Positions 17,072 to 25,494 of a stretch of DNA of 64,000 bases are shown piece after piece. Where the stretch lies: positions 186,001-250,000 of the forward strand of contig NZ_JADPKT010000094.1 of assembly GCF_023074075.1 (NCBI RefSeq), in the 5' to 3' direction. A program made the position numbers and the translations under genes. The notes beneath the pieces are model-generated. The model saw only the letters and a list, made by a program, of their open reading frames with translations, did not search any database and had not been told where the DNA came from. Origin of the DNA: Bradyrhizobium sp. 138. Its GTDB lineage: Bacteria > Pseudomonadota > Alphaproteobacteria > Rhizobiales > Xanthobacteraceae. Every line of letters begins with the position of its first letter. The stretch's first letter is position 1.

Positions 17072-18202
17072 TCACTTCACCTTCGGCAGCACCTGCTTCA
17101 CGATCTGCTTGCCTTCGACCACCTCGACCAGAAAGCTCTGGCGGTCGATGTCGCCGGTGTCGCTGAAGGTGACGTCCATCAGGATGCCCGGCTCGTCCGC
17201 GGCCTTGATGGTGAGGCCGTGCAGCGTGTCGGCGAACTTCTTCGGGTCGACCTTGCCCATCTTCTCGGTGGTGGCCTTCACCATGTAGACGGCGAGATAG
17301 CCCTTCAGCCCGTTATGGTCAGGGACGTAATTGTACTTCTTGGAAAATTTTTCGCGGAACGCCTTGATGAGGTCGACCGGCGCGTCGGTGGTGAGGCCGA
17401 CATGGCCGCGCGCGCCGTTGGCGGCGTCGCCTGCGAGCTCGATCACCTTCTGCCCGATCAGTGTGGTCTCGCCCATCAGCGGCGCGGTGACGCCCTGGCG
17501 CTTCAGTTCTTTCAGGATGCGCGCGCTCTCTTCCTCGTTGAGGTAGACGAACACGGCATCGGGATTGGCAGCCTTGATCTTGCCGACATCGGCGGCGAAA
17601 TCGGCCTGGCCCGCTTCGGTGGAGAGGTCGGCGACCACCTTGGAGCCGAGCCGGTCGAGCTCCTTGATGACGACGTCGCGGCCGCCGCGGCCGAAGTCGT
17701 TGTTGACCCAGACCACCGCGACCGTCTTCGCCTTCATCTCGTCGTGGATATACTTTGCGACCTTCGGCATCGAGGATTGCTGGCCGAACGAGGTTCGGAA
17801 CAGGAATTTGTTGCCCCCTTGCGTCAGCTCGGCGGCCTCGCCGCCCATGATCTGCGCGATGCCGGCTTCGGCTGCGAGTGGGGCCGTGACCTTCACCGAG
17901 CCGGAATAGCCGGGCCCGAGCAGCACGTAAGGCTCGGCGTCGAGCGCCTTCTGGACCTGGGCCCGCGCCACGCCCGGGTTGGACTGCGAATCGGCGTGGG
18001 TGACCTCGAGCTTGCGCCCGAGCACGCCGCCCTTGGCGTTGATCTCCTCGATCGCGAGGTCGATGCCGTTCTTCCAATTGGTGCCCACGGTGGCGCCGCC
18101 GCCCGAGAGCTCGGCGACATCGGCGAGCTTGATCGCCTGGGCAAAGGCGCTGGTTGCCGTCATGGCGGTGAGCAGCGCGCTCACCAGTAGCGTTGATTTC
18201 AT
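17072..18202 (-). CDS. Liv-type ABC transporter substrate-binding protein (shikimate/quinate-type operon)
   Basis: A 376-residue periplasmic binding protein (Peripla_BP_6). The signal peptide ends at SAFA (about residue 20), then QAIKLADVAELSGGGATVG. The start at 18202 has GTGAGGAGACGACG as a good ribosome site. It is followed by livH, livM, livG, livF and the dehydroshikimate dehydratase and preceded by shikimate dehydrogenase, so a hydroaromatic acid is the likely ligand. The family also binds amino acids, so the ligand needs direct evidence. Confidence 0.82.
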   Translation of the reverse strand: MKSTLLVSALLTAMTATSAFAQAIKLADVAELSGGGATVGTNWKNGIDLAIEEINAKGGVLGRKLEVTHADSQSNPGVARAQVQKALDAEPYVLLGPGYSGSVKVTAPLAAEAGIAQIMGGEAAELTQGGNKFLFRTSFGQQSSMPKVAKYIHDEMKAKTVAVVWVNNDFGRGGRDVVIKELDRLGSKVVADLSTEAGQADFAADVGKIKAANPDAVFVYLNEEESARILKELKRQGVTAPLMGETTLIGQKVIELAGDAANGARGHVGLTTDAPVDLIKAFREKFSKKYNYVPDHNGLKGYLAVYMVKATTEKMGKVDPKKFADTLHGLTIKAADEPGILMDVTFSDTGDIDRQSFLVEVVEGKQIVKQVLPKVK

Positions 18203-18258
18203 CGTCGTCTCCTCACGTTTCAAATTTTGCCAGCGGCCTTGTATCCGACCGCTTCGTC

Positions 18259-19134
18259 TCAAGCTGCCTGATAGGCGGCGCTGCGCGCAGCCATCACGGC
18301 GTCAAAAGCCTCTCCCATGACGTCCGTCGATGGGGCAAGGCCGGTGAACAGTTCGAAGGCGTCCGCGGCCTGGTAGATCGCGAGCTCGCGGCCGGTCATG
18401 ATCGGAGAGCCTTTCTCCCGCGCTGCGGCAAGCAGCGGCGTGATCAGCGGCGAATAGACGGCGTCGGCGACCCACAGGTCTGCCCTGAGCAGCGCCGACG
18501 GCACTGGCGTGTCCCGGTTCGGCAGCATGCCGACCGGCGTGCCGTTGACGAGCCCGGTTGCGCCTTGCAGCGCCACCTCGACGCTGGCGGCAACGCGGGC
18601 GCCGCGCGGGGCGAGCAGGGCGACCAGCCTTTCGGCGCGCGCCGGCTCGGCGTCGAAGATACGGATGTCGGTCACGTCCAGGCTCGCCAGCGCAAACGCG
18701 ATCGCCTTGCCGACGCCGCCGGCGCCGATCACGGCGACGGCGTTGGCGGACGGTGCAAGCAGCGGGGCCACTGCGCGCGCGAAGCCCGTGGTGTCGGTAT
18801 TGTGGCCGGTCAGCCGGCCGTCCCTGACGACGACGGTGTTGACCGCGCCCATGGCGGCCGCGCCCGGCGCCAGGGCGTCGAGCAGCGGGACCACCGCTTC
18901 CTTGTAAGGGTAGGTGACATTGACGCCGGCAAAGCCGAGCCGCCGCACGCCTTCCAGCATCAAGCGCAGCCCGGCCGCGTCGGCGCCGGCGACCTCGATG
19001 AGCTGGTAGTGGCCGCGCAGGCCAAGCGCCTCGGCGGCGCGCTCGTGCATGGCAGGGGACGCGGAATGCGCGATCGGCGCGCCGATCAGGCCGGTGAGGA
19101 GCTTCTGGCTGGCGGCGTATCCGCGCTTCGACAT
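18259..19134 (-). CDS. aroE: Shikimate/quinate dehydrogenase, catabolic-type context
   Basis: A 291-residue shikimate dehydrogenase. The substrate-binding segment is HSASPAMH, the catalytic lysine lies in NVTYPYKEAV, the catalytic aspartate in NTDTTGF, and the nucleotide motif is GAGGVGKA. A biosynthetic aroE would normally sit near coaE or dnaQ in this order; here the gene heads an importer operon ending in dehydroshikimate dehydratase. A catabolic role, shikimate or quinate to dehydro-product, is therefore likely. After the Rossmann motif, the residue pattern IRIFDAEPARAERL has an acidic D where NADP-specific enzymes carry N-R-T, which suggests NAD preference. This last point is inference. 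Confidence 0.82.
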   Translation of the reverse strand: MSKRGYAASQKLLTGLIGAPIAHSASPAMHERAAEALGLRGHYQLIEVAGADAAGLRLMLEGVRRLGFAGVNVTYPYKEAVVPLLDALAPGAAAMGAVNTVVVRDGRLTGHNTDTTGFARAVAPLLAPSANAVAVIGAGGVGKAIAFALASLDVTDIRIFDAEPARAERLVALLAPRGARVAASVEVALQGATGLVNGTPVGMLPNRDTPVPSALLRADLWVADAVYSPLITPLLAAAREKGSPIMTGRELAIYQAADAFELFTGLAPSTDVMGEAFDAVMAARSAAYQAA

Positions 19135-19277
19135 GGTTCGCTATCGTCTCAAAGGGAGCGTTCGGCCCCGGTCATTAGCGGGGAAACCCGCGCAATTCCA
19201 AGGGGCTTCCGGCTGCGACGATAGCCTTTCCCCCGCCTAACACAATTACCCTTTTGTCCGGCAAACCTAACATCATG

Positions 19278-20216
19278 TTATTTCTTCCGCCCCCGCCCCG
19301 GCACTGCCTTGCCGTTGCCGCGGGCCGGCTCGACCGCCCGCATCTCGGCGCGCAGCGCCTCGATGAAAAACTCGGCATGAAGCGACAGCGGCGCGCCGCG
19401 CTTGACCGCGATGTAAGTGTCGAACCGCGTCGGCTCGGCGATCTTCAGGAGCTCGATCCCGGGATAGCCGCCATGGGCCACGGTGAACTGGTCGATGATG
19501 GCAATGCCGAGCCCGGCCTTCACCAGCGCGCAGACCGTGGTGCCGAAGCGCGCGCGGATGGTGATGTTGTAGGCGAGCCGGTTGCGCGCGAAGATCTCGG
19601 CCATGATCCGGCCGTAGGGATCGTTGGGATCGATGCCGATCAGCGGATAGCGGGTGATCTCGGCGGCCGATACCTGCTTGCGGCCGGCGAGCTCGTGGCC
19701 CGGCGGCACGATGCAGTACAGCTCGCCCGAGGCGAGCGGCATGAAGTCGAGCGCGGAATGCTCCAGCCGGTAGCTCATCGCCACGCACTCGCCGCGGCCG
19801 AGCATGAGATAGTCGATGGCCTCCTCGAGCTTGAGGATGTTGATGTCGATGCCGAGATCGGGATAGCGGCGCCGGACGCGCTCGATCGCGCGCGGCACCA
19901 TCACCTGCGAGATGCTGGGCACCGAGCCGATCCGCAGCTCGGACAACCCGCCGCGGCCGATCTTGGAGATGATCTCGGAGAGATCGTCGACCTTCTTGTA
20001 GACGCCGTTGATCTGCTCGAAGATGTTCTCGGCCTCCGGCGTCGGGAAGTAACGCCCGTTCTGGCGCTGGAAGAAGCGGACGCCGAGCGAGCGCTCGGTG
20101 TATTTGACGAGGCGGCTGATCCCCGGCGCAGAGACGTTGAGCAGCTTCGCCGCACCGCCGATGGTCCCCGTCACCATCACGGCACGGATCACTTCAACCT
20201 GGCGCAGCGTCATCAT
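19278..20216 (-). CDS. LysR family transcriptional regulator
   Basis: A 312-residue LysR regulator. The N-terminal winged helix (residues 1-65) includes GGAAKLLNVSAPGISRLVKYTERSLG, read in two parts, and is followed by a linker helix and a periplasmic-binding-like effector domain. It lies 143 bp upstream of shikimate dehydrogenase on the same strand, a common position for a co-oriented activator of a catabolic operon. A 6-bp inverted repeat (20233-20253) just upstream could be its own operator, and a TAACAT-C-ATGTTA palindrome (19268-19280) overlaps its stop codon in the promoter of the operon. The inducer is probably a hydroaromatic acid. Confidence 0.8.
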   Translation of the reverse strand: MMTLRQVEVIRAVMVTGTIGGAAKLLNVSAPGISRLVKYTERSLGVRFFQRQNGRYFPTPEAENIFEQINGVYKKVDDLSEIISKIGRGGLSELRIGSVPSISQVMVPRAIERVRRRYPDLGIDINILKLEEAIDYLMLGRGECVAMSYRLEHSALDFMPLASGELYCIVPPGHELAGRKQVSAAEITRYPLIGIDPNDPYGRIMAEIFARNRLAYNITIRARFGTTVCALVKAGLGIAIIDQFTVAHGGYPGIELLKIAEPTRFDTYIAVKRGAPLSLHAEFFIEALRAEMRAVEPARGNGKAVPGRGRKK

Positions 20217-20232
20217 GAAGAGGCATCCGGCA

Positions 20233-20253
20233 ATGATCCTGGGCGGCGATCAT
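20233..20253. promoter_or_regulatory. Inverted repeat ATGATC-N9-GATCAT upstream of the LysR gene
   Basis: Perfect 6-bp arms with a 9-bp spacer, 16 bp before the LysR start. LysR proteins usually bind interrupted palindromes of this size near their own promoter. Tentative. Confidence 0.4.
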
Positions 20254-20314
20254 GTCACGAGAGCCGTGATGTCATCCAGCGGCAAGTGGAAGGTGACTGA
20301 GGCAAGGTGCTCTC

Positions 20315-20408
20315 GTGTCCCGGACGCGCCGCAGCGCGTTTGGCGTTGCGGCATCGCTCGCTGGACGATGCTTCGCCAGGGAGACGCTGCGCTGCGTCCG
20401 GGGCACGC
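20315..20408. repeat. Intergenic inverted repeat, CCCGGACGC family (copy 3)
   Basis: GTGTCCCGGACGCGCCGCAGC at the left end and GCTGCGTCCGGGGCACG at the right end. It lies in the 322-bp gap between the LysR gene and the small gene at 20539. I see no other feature in that gap besides the site at 20233. Confidence 0.75.
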
Positions 20409-20538
20409 GAGCGCGGCCGGTTCATCAACCTCTCTACAAGGGGAAAGGAAGCCAGAATTCCTGGTCGGATTGTTTCGACTAAAATCAGCGCGTTCAAATG
20501 GACCGGCGTCGCAGAGCGCGTAACGCCGCAATCGCGCT

Positions 20539-20715
20539 TTAGCTCGCCGGGCCCTCGGGCGAGACGCTGTCGGCCAGCGCCGCACGCTCGCTTTGCAGCA
20601 CCTCGCGCGCGAACTCGATGATCTTCTGCTTGTTTGCCGTGTCGTGGACGGCGAAAAACACGCGGTTCAATTCCAGGCCGAGCACGCTGTTGAGGGCAAT
20701 GTCCTCGTCTTCCAT
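20539..20715 (-). CDS. Small conserved-looking protein of unknown function, 58 aa
   Basis: A short minus-strand frame starting MEDEDIALNSVLGLELNRVF and ending SVSPEGPAS. The ATG at 20715 has GGGAAAG about nine bases upstream. The composition is balanced: an acidic N-terminus, a predicted amphipathic helix (KQKIIEFAREVLQSERAAL) and no cysteine. It does not look like a random GC-rich frame. It is divergent from the LuxR-type gene. I do not recognise the family. Confidence 0.55.
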   Translation of the reverse strand: MEDEDIALNSVLGLELNRVFFAVHDTANKQKIIEFAREVLQSERAALADSVSPEGPAS

Positions 20716-20881
20716 TTGGCTTTCCCGCTGCGGTCCGTTCAGGTGTATCGTGACGTCAATTCTGCCACAAGTAGTTTAAATCTTCAGAGCAGATGAGCAC
20801 CGGGAAACTACGGCCGCAGCGCATTTGAGGCAGCTCCCGAATACGTGCTATAGGGAGGACGGAAGGTCAGGAAACGCACCG

Positions 20882-21619
20882 ATGTCCGCCGCAGATGCCG
20901 TTGATTATGGCCGGGAGGCGCTCGACTTCATCGAAGGGCTTGGAGCCTACACCAAGGTTCCGGACGCCATGGACGCACTTGCGACCGCGTTCGGCCGGTA
21001 CGGCTTCGAACATATCATCGTGACGGGCTTGCCGAATCCCGAGCAGCGCTTTTCCCAGATGGTGCTCGCCAAGAAGTGGCCGGCGGAGTGGTTCAGCCTC
21101 TACACCGAGAAGAGCTACGACCGCGTCGATCCCGTGATCCGCAAATGCCGGCAAACGGTGAACCCATTCGAGTGGTCTGAAGCGCCGTACGATCCGGAGC
21201 TGGAGCCGGGCGCGGTGGAGGTGATGCGGCGCGCTGCCGATTTCCGCATGTCGCGCGGCTTCGTCGTGCCGATCCACGGCTTGACCGGCTACGAGGCCGG
21301 CGTCTCGCTTGGCGGCGTCCATCTCGACCTCAATGCGCGCAGCAAGCCGGCGCTGCACCTGATCGGGATGTACGGCTTCGACCACATTCGCCGTCTGCTC
21401 GATCCGGCGCCGCATCCATCGACGCGCCTCACCCCCCGCGAGCGCGAGGTGATCGCCTGGGCCTCGCAGGGCAAGTCGGCGTGGGAGATCGGCGAGATCC
21501 TGCACATCACGCAACGCACGGCGGAAGAGCATCTTGCAACCGCCGCGCGCAAGCTTGGCGCCGTCAACCGGACGCATGCGGTCGCGATCGCGATCCGCCA
21601 CAGAATCATCAATCCCTGA
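20882..21619 (+). CDS. bjaR: LuxR family acyl-homoserine-lactone-responsive regulator (BjaR-like)
   Basis: A 245-residue LuxR-type quorum-sensing receptor. The autoinducer domain (residues 1-165) keeps the usual W-x3-Y-x8-DP pattern: W and Y in WFSLYTEKSY, then DP in DRVDPVI, and W in NPFEW. The LuxR helix-turn-helix is at 180-240 (LTPREREVIAWASQGKSAWE onward). The start at 20882 (MSAADAVDYG) has AGGAAACGCACCG upstream and is preferred to 20825. It is followed 85 bp later by the luxI-type gene, with a lux box at 21629-21650 between them. It resembles BjaR of Bradyrhizobium; the symbol is a family assignment. Confidence 0.85.
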   Translation: MSAADAVDYGREALDFIEGLGAYTKVPDAMDALATAFGRYGFEHIIVTGLPNPEQRFSQMVLAKKWPAEWFSLYTEKSYDRVDPVIRKCRQTVNPFEWSEAPYDPELEPGAVEVMRRAADFRMSRGFVVPIHGLTGYEAGVSLGGVHLDLNARSKPALHLIGMYGFDHIRRLLDPAPHPSTRLTPREREVIAWASQGKSAWEIGEILHITQRTAEEHLATAARKLGAVNRTHAVAIAIRHRIINP

Positions 21620-21628
21620 AATCCTCGC

Positions 21629-21650
21629 CTACTGGGAAATTTCCCAATAG
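21629..21650. promoter_or_regulatory. lux box between luxR- and luxI-type genes
   Basis: A 22-bp inverted repeat with one mismatched pair; the central 14 bp TGGGAAATTTCCCA (21633-21646) is a perfect palindrome, and the flanks are CTAC and ATAG. It lies 55 bp before the luxI start, the expected place for a LuxR-type activator to recruit RNA polymerase. Confidence 0.8.
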
Positions 21651-21704
21651 TCGGTTTTGTCCTTTTCGCTGAGGCTCCCCTCATTTCAAGCCATGGGGGA
21701 GTTC

Positions 21705-22364
21705 ATGATTCATGTGATTTCTGCCGTCAATCGGCACCTGTACGAGGACGTCCTCGAACAGCATTTTCGGGTTCGCCACCAGATTTTCGTCGAGGAGCGG
21801 AAATGGGAAGCGCTGCGCAAGCCCGATGGCCGCGAGATCGATACCTACGACAATGAGGATGCAGTCTACCTGCTGGCTCTCGAGAACCGCCGTGTGCTCG
21901 GCGGCTCGCGCCTGTATCCAACTACCAAGCCGACGATGATGAGCGAGGTCTTCCCGCATCTCGCCGCGGTGTGCGGCTGCCCCTCGGACCCGCTGGTCTG
22001 GGAGTGGTCGCGCTTCTTCGTCTCGCGCGAGCGCCGCGATGGCGCATTCAATCTGCAATTGATGGCGGCCGCGCAGGAGTTCTGTCTCGAGCAGGGCATC
22101 GAGCGGCTTTGTCTCGTCATGGAGACCTGGTGGTTGCCGCGCTTCCACGACATCGGTTTCGTCGTCACGCCGCTGGGATTGCCGGCGCTGGTGGAAAATT
22201 CCTGGACCATGGCGGCAACGATCGACGTCCGTCAGGAGTCGCTCGATGTCGTGCGTGACCGTATCGGAATGACGAGCGTCGTCCAGCAGGACGGTCCGCG
22301 GATCGACTGTATCGCCCGTGCCAACCTCTGCGGCGCTGCTGCCGCGCAACGAAAGAGTGCCTGA
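21705..22364 (+). CDS. bjaI: LuxI-type acyl-homoserine-lactone synthase (BjaI-like)
   Basis: A 219-residue autoinducer synthase. All the invariant LuxI residues are present: R24, F28, W34, D46, D49, R69, E100 and R103 (WEWSRFF). I chose the ATG at 21705, which has GGGGGAG directly upstream; ATG 21693 lies inside that ribosome site. Close relatives in Bradyrhizobiaceae use CoA thioesters instead of acyl-ACP: BjaI isovaleryl-CoA, RpaI p-coumaroyl-CoA, BraI cinnamoyl-CoA. The sequence alone does not tell me which acyl group this enzyme uses; a BjaI-like branched-chain product is the default guess. A lux box upstream indicates positive feedback. Confidence 0.85.
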   Translation: MIHVISAVNRHLYEDVLEQHFRVRHQIFVEERKWEALRKPDGREIDTYDNEDAVYLLALENRRVLGGSRLYPTTKPTMMSEVFPHLAAVCGCPSDPLVWEWSRFFVSRERRDGAFNLQLMAAAQEFCLEQGIERLCLVMETWWLPRFHDIGFVVTPLGLPALVENSWTMAATIDVRQESLDVVRDRIGMTSVVQQDGPRIDCIARANLCGAAAAQRKSA

Positions 22365-22365
22365 G

Positions 22366-22584
22366 ATGTCGAACATGATGCGGAACAGCCAGATCATGGC
22401 GCATATCAAGGACGAGAATCTCGGCTACATGTCCGACATGGCGCTCGAGCTGGCGCAGATGGCGGAAGACACCGGACTGGCGACGCTCGCCTATCTGTTC
22501 CGGATGGCGGCGCTGGAGGCCTCGACGGCCAACAGCGTGCTCGCAGAGCCGGATGACCTTCCCCGGCAGATGACGTCGCACTAG
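22366..22584 (+). CDS. Small protein of unknown function downstream of luxI, 72 aa
   Basis: The frame starts one base after the luxI stop (MSNMMRNSQIMAHIKDENLG) and ends before a strong terminator at 22608, so it is the last gene of the quorum-sensing transcript. It is methionine-rich and mostly helical by composition (MALELAQMAEDTGLATLAYL), with no signal peptide. AAAGAG within the luxI end can serve as ribosome site, and coupling to luxI is likely. I do not recognise a family; a modulator of the LuxR/LuxI pair is only a guess from position. Confidence 0.6.
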   Translation: MSNMMRNSQIMAHIKDENLGYMSDMALELAQMAEDTGLATLAYLFRMAALEASTANSVLAEPDDLPRQMTSH

Positions 22585-22607
22585 ACGCTCAATTCCAACG
22601 AACGTCG

Positions 22608-22645
22608 CACCCTCTCTCGGTCGGCCCGAGGGAGGGTGTTCTTTT
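22608..22645 (+). terminator. Rho-independent terminator after the luxI operon
   Basis: CACCCTCTCTCGG (22608-22620), a short loop, then CCGAGGGAGGGTG, followed by TTCTTTT. A 13-bp stem and U-rich tail on the plus strand. Confidence 0.85.
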
Positions 22646-22878
22646 GGGTGCGGCAGGTTGCCCCATGCTGACCGGCAGTTTTCTTGCATCGCGGAACGCG
22701 TGTCGGTCGCATGCATCGGCATGCAACAAAGTGCATGTTTGGTGTCGAATCGCTCTTGCCTCGGAACGATACTGCCATTACCCATTTTTCCGCCTTGAAC
22801 AGGCAGGGGGAGCTCTTTCACTGATGGCGAACGTGTTCGAACATCGGCGCGACACCGCGTGCGCCTGAAAGAGTCTTG
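22646..22878. other. Leader region of the Liv-type importer at 22879
   Basis: About 230 bp without a convincing gene. It contains GCATGC-ATCG-GCATGC (a short inverted repeat near 22708-22725), TGTTCGAACA near 22832 and a possible 14-codon frame at 22824. None can be assigned a role. Confidence 0.35.
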
Positions 22879-23796
22879 ATGCTGCTCGTCGTCGAACAGT
22901 TCTTGAACGGATTGCAGTTCGGCCTGCTGCTGTTCCTGCTCGCCGCCGGCCTGACGCTGGTGTTCGGGATCATGGATCTCGTCAACCTCGCGCACGGCTC
23001 GCTCTACATGATGGGCGCGTATTTCGCCGCGACCTTCGCGGCCTGGACCGGCAGCTTCCTGCTCGGCGCGCTGATGGCGCTCGGCGCCACGCTGGTGCTC
23101 GGCATCGTGCTCGAGATGAGCGCGCTGCGGCATCTCTACGGCCGCGACCACCTCGACCACGTGCTCGCGACCTTCGGCCTGATCCTGTTCTTCAACGAGG
23201 CCGTGCGGCTGATCTGGGGCCCGGCGGGTCTCGCGCTGCCGCTGCCGGCCTGGCTCACCGTGCCGGTGCCGATCCTGCCCGGCATCCACTATCCCGCCTA
23301 TCGCCTCGCCATCATCGCGGTCGCGTTGCTGGTGGCGCTGCTGCTCTATCTCGGCGTGATGCGCACCCGCATCGGCATGCTGATCCGCGCCGGTGCCTCC
23401 AACCGCGAGATGATCGGGGCGCTCGGGATCAATATCAAGCTGCTCTACACGCTGGTGTTTGGTCTCGGGGCCGCGCTCGCGGGCCTTGCCGGCCTCATGC
23501 AGGCGCCGATCCTCACCGTGCAGATCGGCATGGGCGAGAACATTCTGATCCTCGCCTTCGTCATCATCGTGATCGGTGGCATCGGCTCGATCCGCGGCGC
23601 GTTCCTCGCCGCGATCTTCGTCGGCATGATCGATACGCTCGGCCGCGCCTTCCTGCCAAATCTGCTGCGCCAGGTCTTGAGCGGCGCCGCCGCCTCCACC
23701 GCCGCGCCCGCGCTGTCGTCCATGCTGATCTATCTCCTCATGGCGATCGTGCTGGTGGTGCGGCCGGAGGGGCTGTTTCCGGCCAACCGTCGATGA
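22879..23796 (+). CDS. livH: Liv-type ABC transporter permease LivH
   Basis: A 305-residue membrane permease with the LivH motif VNLAHGSLYMMGAYFAA, a loop IRAGASNREMIGALGIN that contacts the ATPases, and GGIGSIRGAFLAA. I chose the ATG at 22879 with GAAAGAG upstream; TTG 22876 is one codon earlier. It is the first of four overlapping genes (H, M, G, F) with no binding-protein gene beside them. The substrate is unknown; aromatic acids or branched amino acids are both possible. Confidence 0.86.
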   Translation: MLLVVEQFLNGLQFGLLLFLLAAGLTLVFGIMDLVNLAHGSLYMMGAYFAATFAAWTGSFLLGALMALGATLVLGIVLEMSALRHLYGRDHLDHVLATFGLILFFNEAVRLIWGPAGLALPLPAWLTVPVPILPGIHYPAYRLAIIAVALLVALLLYLGVMRTRIGMLIRAGASNREMIGALGINIKLLYTLVFGLGAALAGLAGLMQAPILTVQIGMGENILILAFVIIVIGGIGSIRGAFLAAIFVGMIDTLGRAFLPNLLRQVLSGAAASTAAPALSSMLIYLLMAIVLVVRPEGLFPANRR

Positions 23797-24737
23797 AGAA
23801 TTTCACCGTGAGCAAGGCCGCCACGGCCCTGATGCTGGCGGGCCTCGTGCTGCTGCCGCTCTATTCGCAGCTCAGCGGCAACGTCTTCATCCTGACGCTG
23901 TTCACCCGCATCATCATCCTGGCGCTGGCCGCCGCGAGCCTCAACCTCATCATGGGCTTTGGCGGCATGATGAGCTTTGGCCACGCCGCCTATCTCGGCA
24001 TCGGCGGCTATGCCGTCGGCATGCTCGCGCAGGAAGGCGTCGGGAGCGGCTTCATCCAGTTTCCGGTCGCACTCGCGGCCTCCGCGATCTACGCGCTCGT
24101 GATCGGCGCGCTCTCTTTGCGCACCCGCGGCGTCTATTTCATCATGATCACGCTGGCCTTCGCGCAGATGGCCTATTACGTCGCCTCGGGCCTCGCACGC
24201 TACGGCGGCGACGACGGCCTCACCGTCTACAACCGCAGCGACTTCTCCGGGCTGATCAACCTGTCGAACCGCACGCAGTTCTATTATCTCTGCCTTGCCT
24301 GTCTATTCGGCGTCATCTTCCTGATCTGGCGCATCGTCAATTCGCGCTTCGGCCTCGTCGTGCAGGGCCTGCGCTCCAACGAGCAGCGCATGCAGGCGAT
24401 CGGCTTTCCCGCCAAGCGCTATCAGTTGGTCTGCTTCGTCATCTCGGGCACCATGTGCGGCCTTGCCGGCGCGCTGCTCGCCAACAACACCGATTTCGTC
24501 AGCCCGGCCGTGATGTACTGGACCCGCTCCGGCGATCTCATGGTGATGGTGATCCTGGGCGGCATGGGCACGCTGTTCGGCCCGATCATGGGCGCGGTGG
24601 TGTTCCTGCTGCTGGAAGAATTCCTGTCGCAGATCACCGAATATTGGGCGCTGATCATGGGCCCGCTGCTGCTGCTGATCGTGTTGTTCGGCCGCGGCGG
24701 CATCATGGGCATGCTCGGGAGGGCTGGCCGTGGCTGA
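23793..24737 (+). CDS. livM: Liv-type ABC transporter permease LivM
   Basis: A 314-residue membrane permease with NLIMGFGGMMSFGHAAYLGI in the LivM signature position and the loop GLRSNEQRMQAIGFP. The ATG overlaps the livH stop by 4 bp, so translation is coupled. It forms the channel together with LivH. Confidence 0.86.
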   Translation: MKNFTVSKAATALMLAGLVLLPLYSQLSGNVFILTLFTRIIILALAAASLNLIMGFGGMMSFGHAAYLGIGGYAVGMLAQEGVGSGFIQFPVALAASAIYALVIGALSLRTRGVYFIMITLAFAQMAYYVASGLARYGGDDGLTVYNRSDFSGLINLSNRTQFYYLCLACLFGVIFLIWRIVNSRFGLVVQGLRSNEQRMQAIGFPAKRYQLVCFVISGTMCGLAGALLANNTDFVSPAVMYWTRSGDLMVMVILGGMGTLFGPIMGAVVFLLLEEFLSQITEYWALIMGPLLLLIVLFGRGGIMGMLGRAGRG

Positions 24738-25494
24738 ACCCCTGCTCCGCGTCGAAAAGCTGGTGCGCCGTTTCGGCGGCATCATCGCGACCGACAACGT
24801 CTCGCTCGACGTCGCAAGTGGTGAGCTGCACGCCATCATCGGCCCGAACGGTGCCGGCAAGACCACACTGATCAGCCAGCTCACCGGGCATCTCGAGCCG
24901 CATTCCGGCAGCGTCTCGCTGGCCGGGCGCGACATCACATATTTGCCGGCCTATCGCCGTTGCGCGCTGGGCCTGGCGCGTTCGTTCCAGATCACCTCGC
25001 TGCTGCTCGATTTCACCGCCGCCGACAATGTCGCGCTGGCAGCCCAAGCCCATGCCGGCACCTCGTTCCGCTTCTTCGCCAATGCGCGCAAGGAGAAGGC
25101 TCTGCGCGATGCCGCGCATGCCGCGCTCGATCGCGTTGGCCTCGCTCATCGCGCCGATGTGCTGGTGTCGAAGCTCAGCCATGGCGAGCGACGCCAGATC
25201 GAGCTTGCGGTCGCGCTCGCCAGCAAGCCGAAATTGCTGCTGCTCGACGAGCCCATGGCCGGCTTAGGAGTCACCGAATCCCAGGGCATGGTGAAGCTGC
25301 TCCAGGAGCTGCGCAAGGAAGTCTCGATCGTGCTGGTCGAGCACGACATGCCGGCGGTGTTCGCGCTCGCCGACCGCATCTCGGTGCTGGTCTATGGTCG
25401 CGTCATCGCCTCCGGCGATCCCGCCGCGATCCGGGCCAACGAAGACGTCAAGCGCGCCTATCTCGGCGACCAGCATGTGGTGACCCATGGCTGA
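24730..25494 (+). CDS. livG: Liv-type ABC transporter ATP-binding protein LivG
   Basis: A 254-residue ATPase with Walker A GPNGAGKTT, signature LSHGERRQ, Walker B LLLLDEPMAG and switch histidine in LVEHDM. It starts with GTG at 24730 inside the end of livM, with GGGAGGGCTGGCC as ribosome site. It overlaps livF by 8 bp. It works with LivF as the nucleotide-binding pair of the importer. Confidence 0.86.
   Translation: MAEPLLRVEKLVRRFGGIIATDNVSLDVASGELHAIIGPNGAGKTTLISQLTGHLEPHSGSVSLAGRDITYLPAYRRCALGLARSFQITSLLLDFTAADNVALAAQAHAGTSFRFFANARKEKALRDAAHAALDRVGLAHRADVLVSKLSHGERRQIELAVALASKPKLLLLDEPMAGLGVTESQGMVKLLQELRKEVSIVLVEHDMPAVFALADRISVLVYGRVIASGDPAAIRANEDVKRAYLGDQHVVTHG

Noticed and set aside
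18259..19134. Reading the shikimate dehydrogenase as the biosynthetic aroE
   Set aside because: Not beside the usual biosynthetic partners; it sits in a catabolic and transport operon. Not excluded, but the less likely option.
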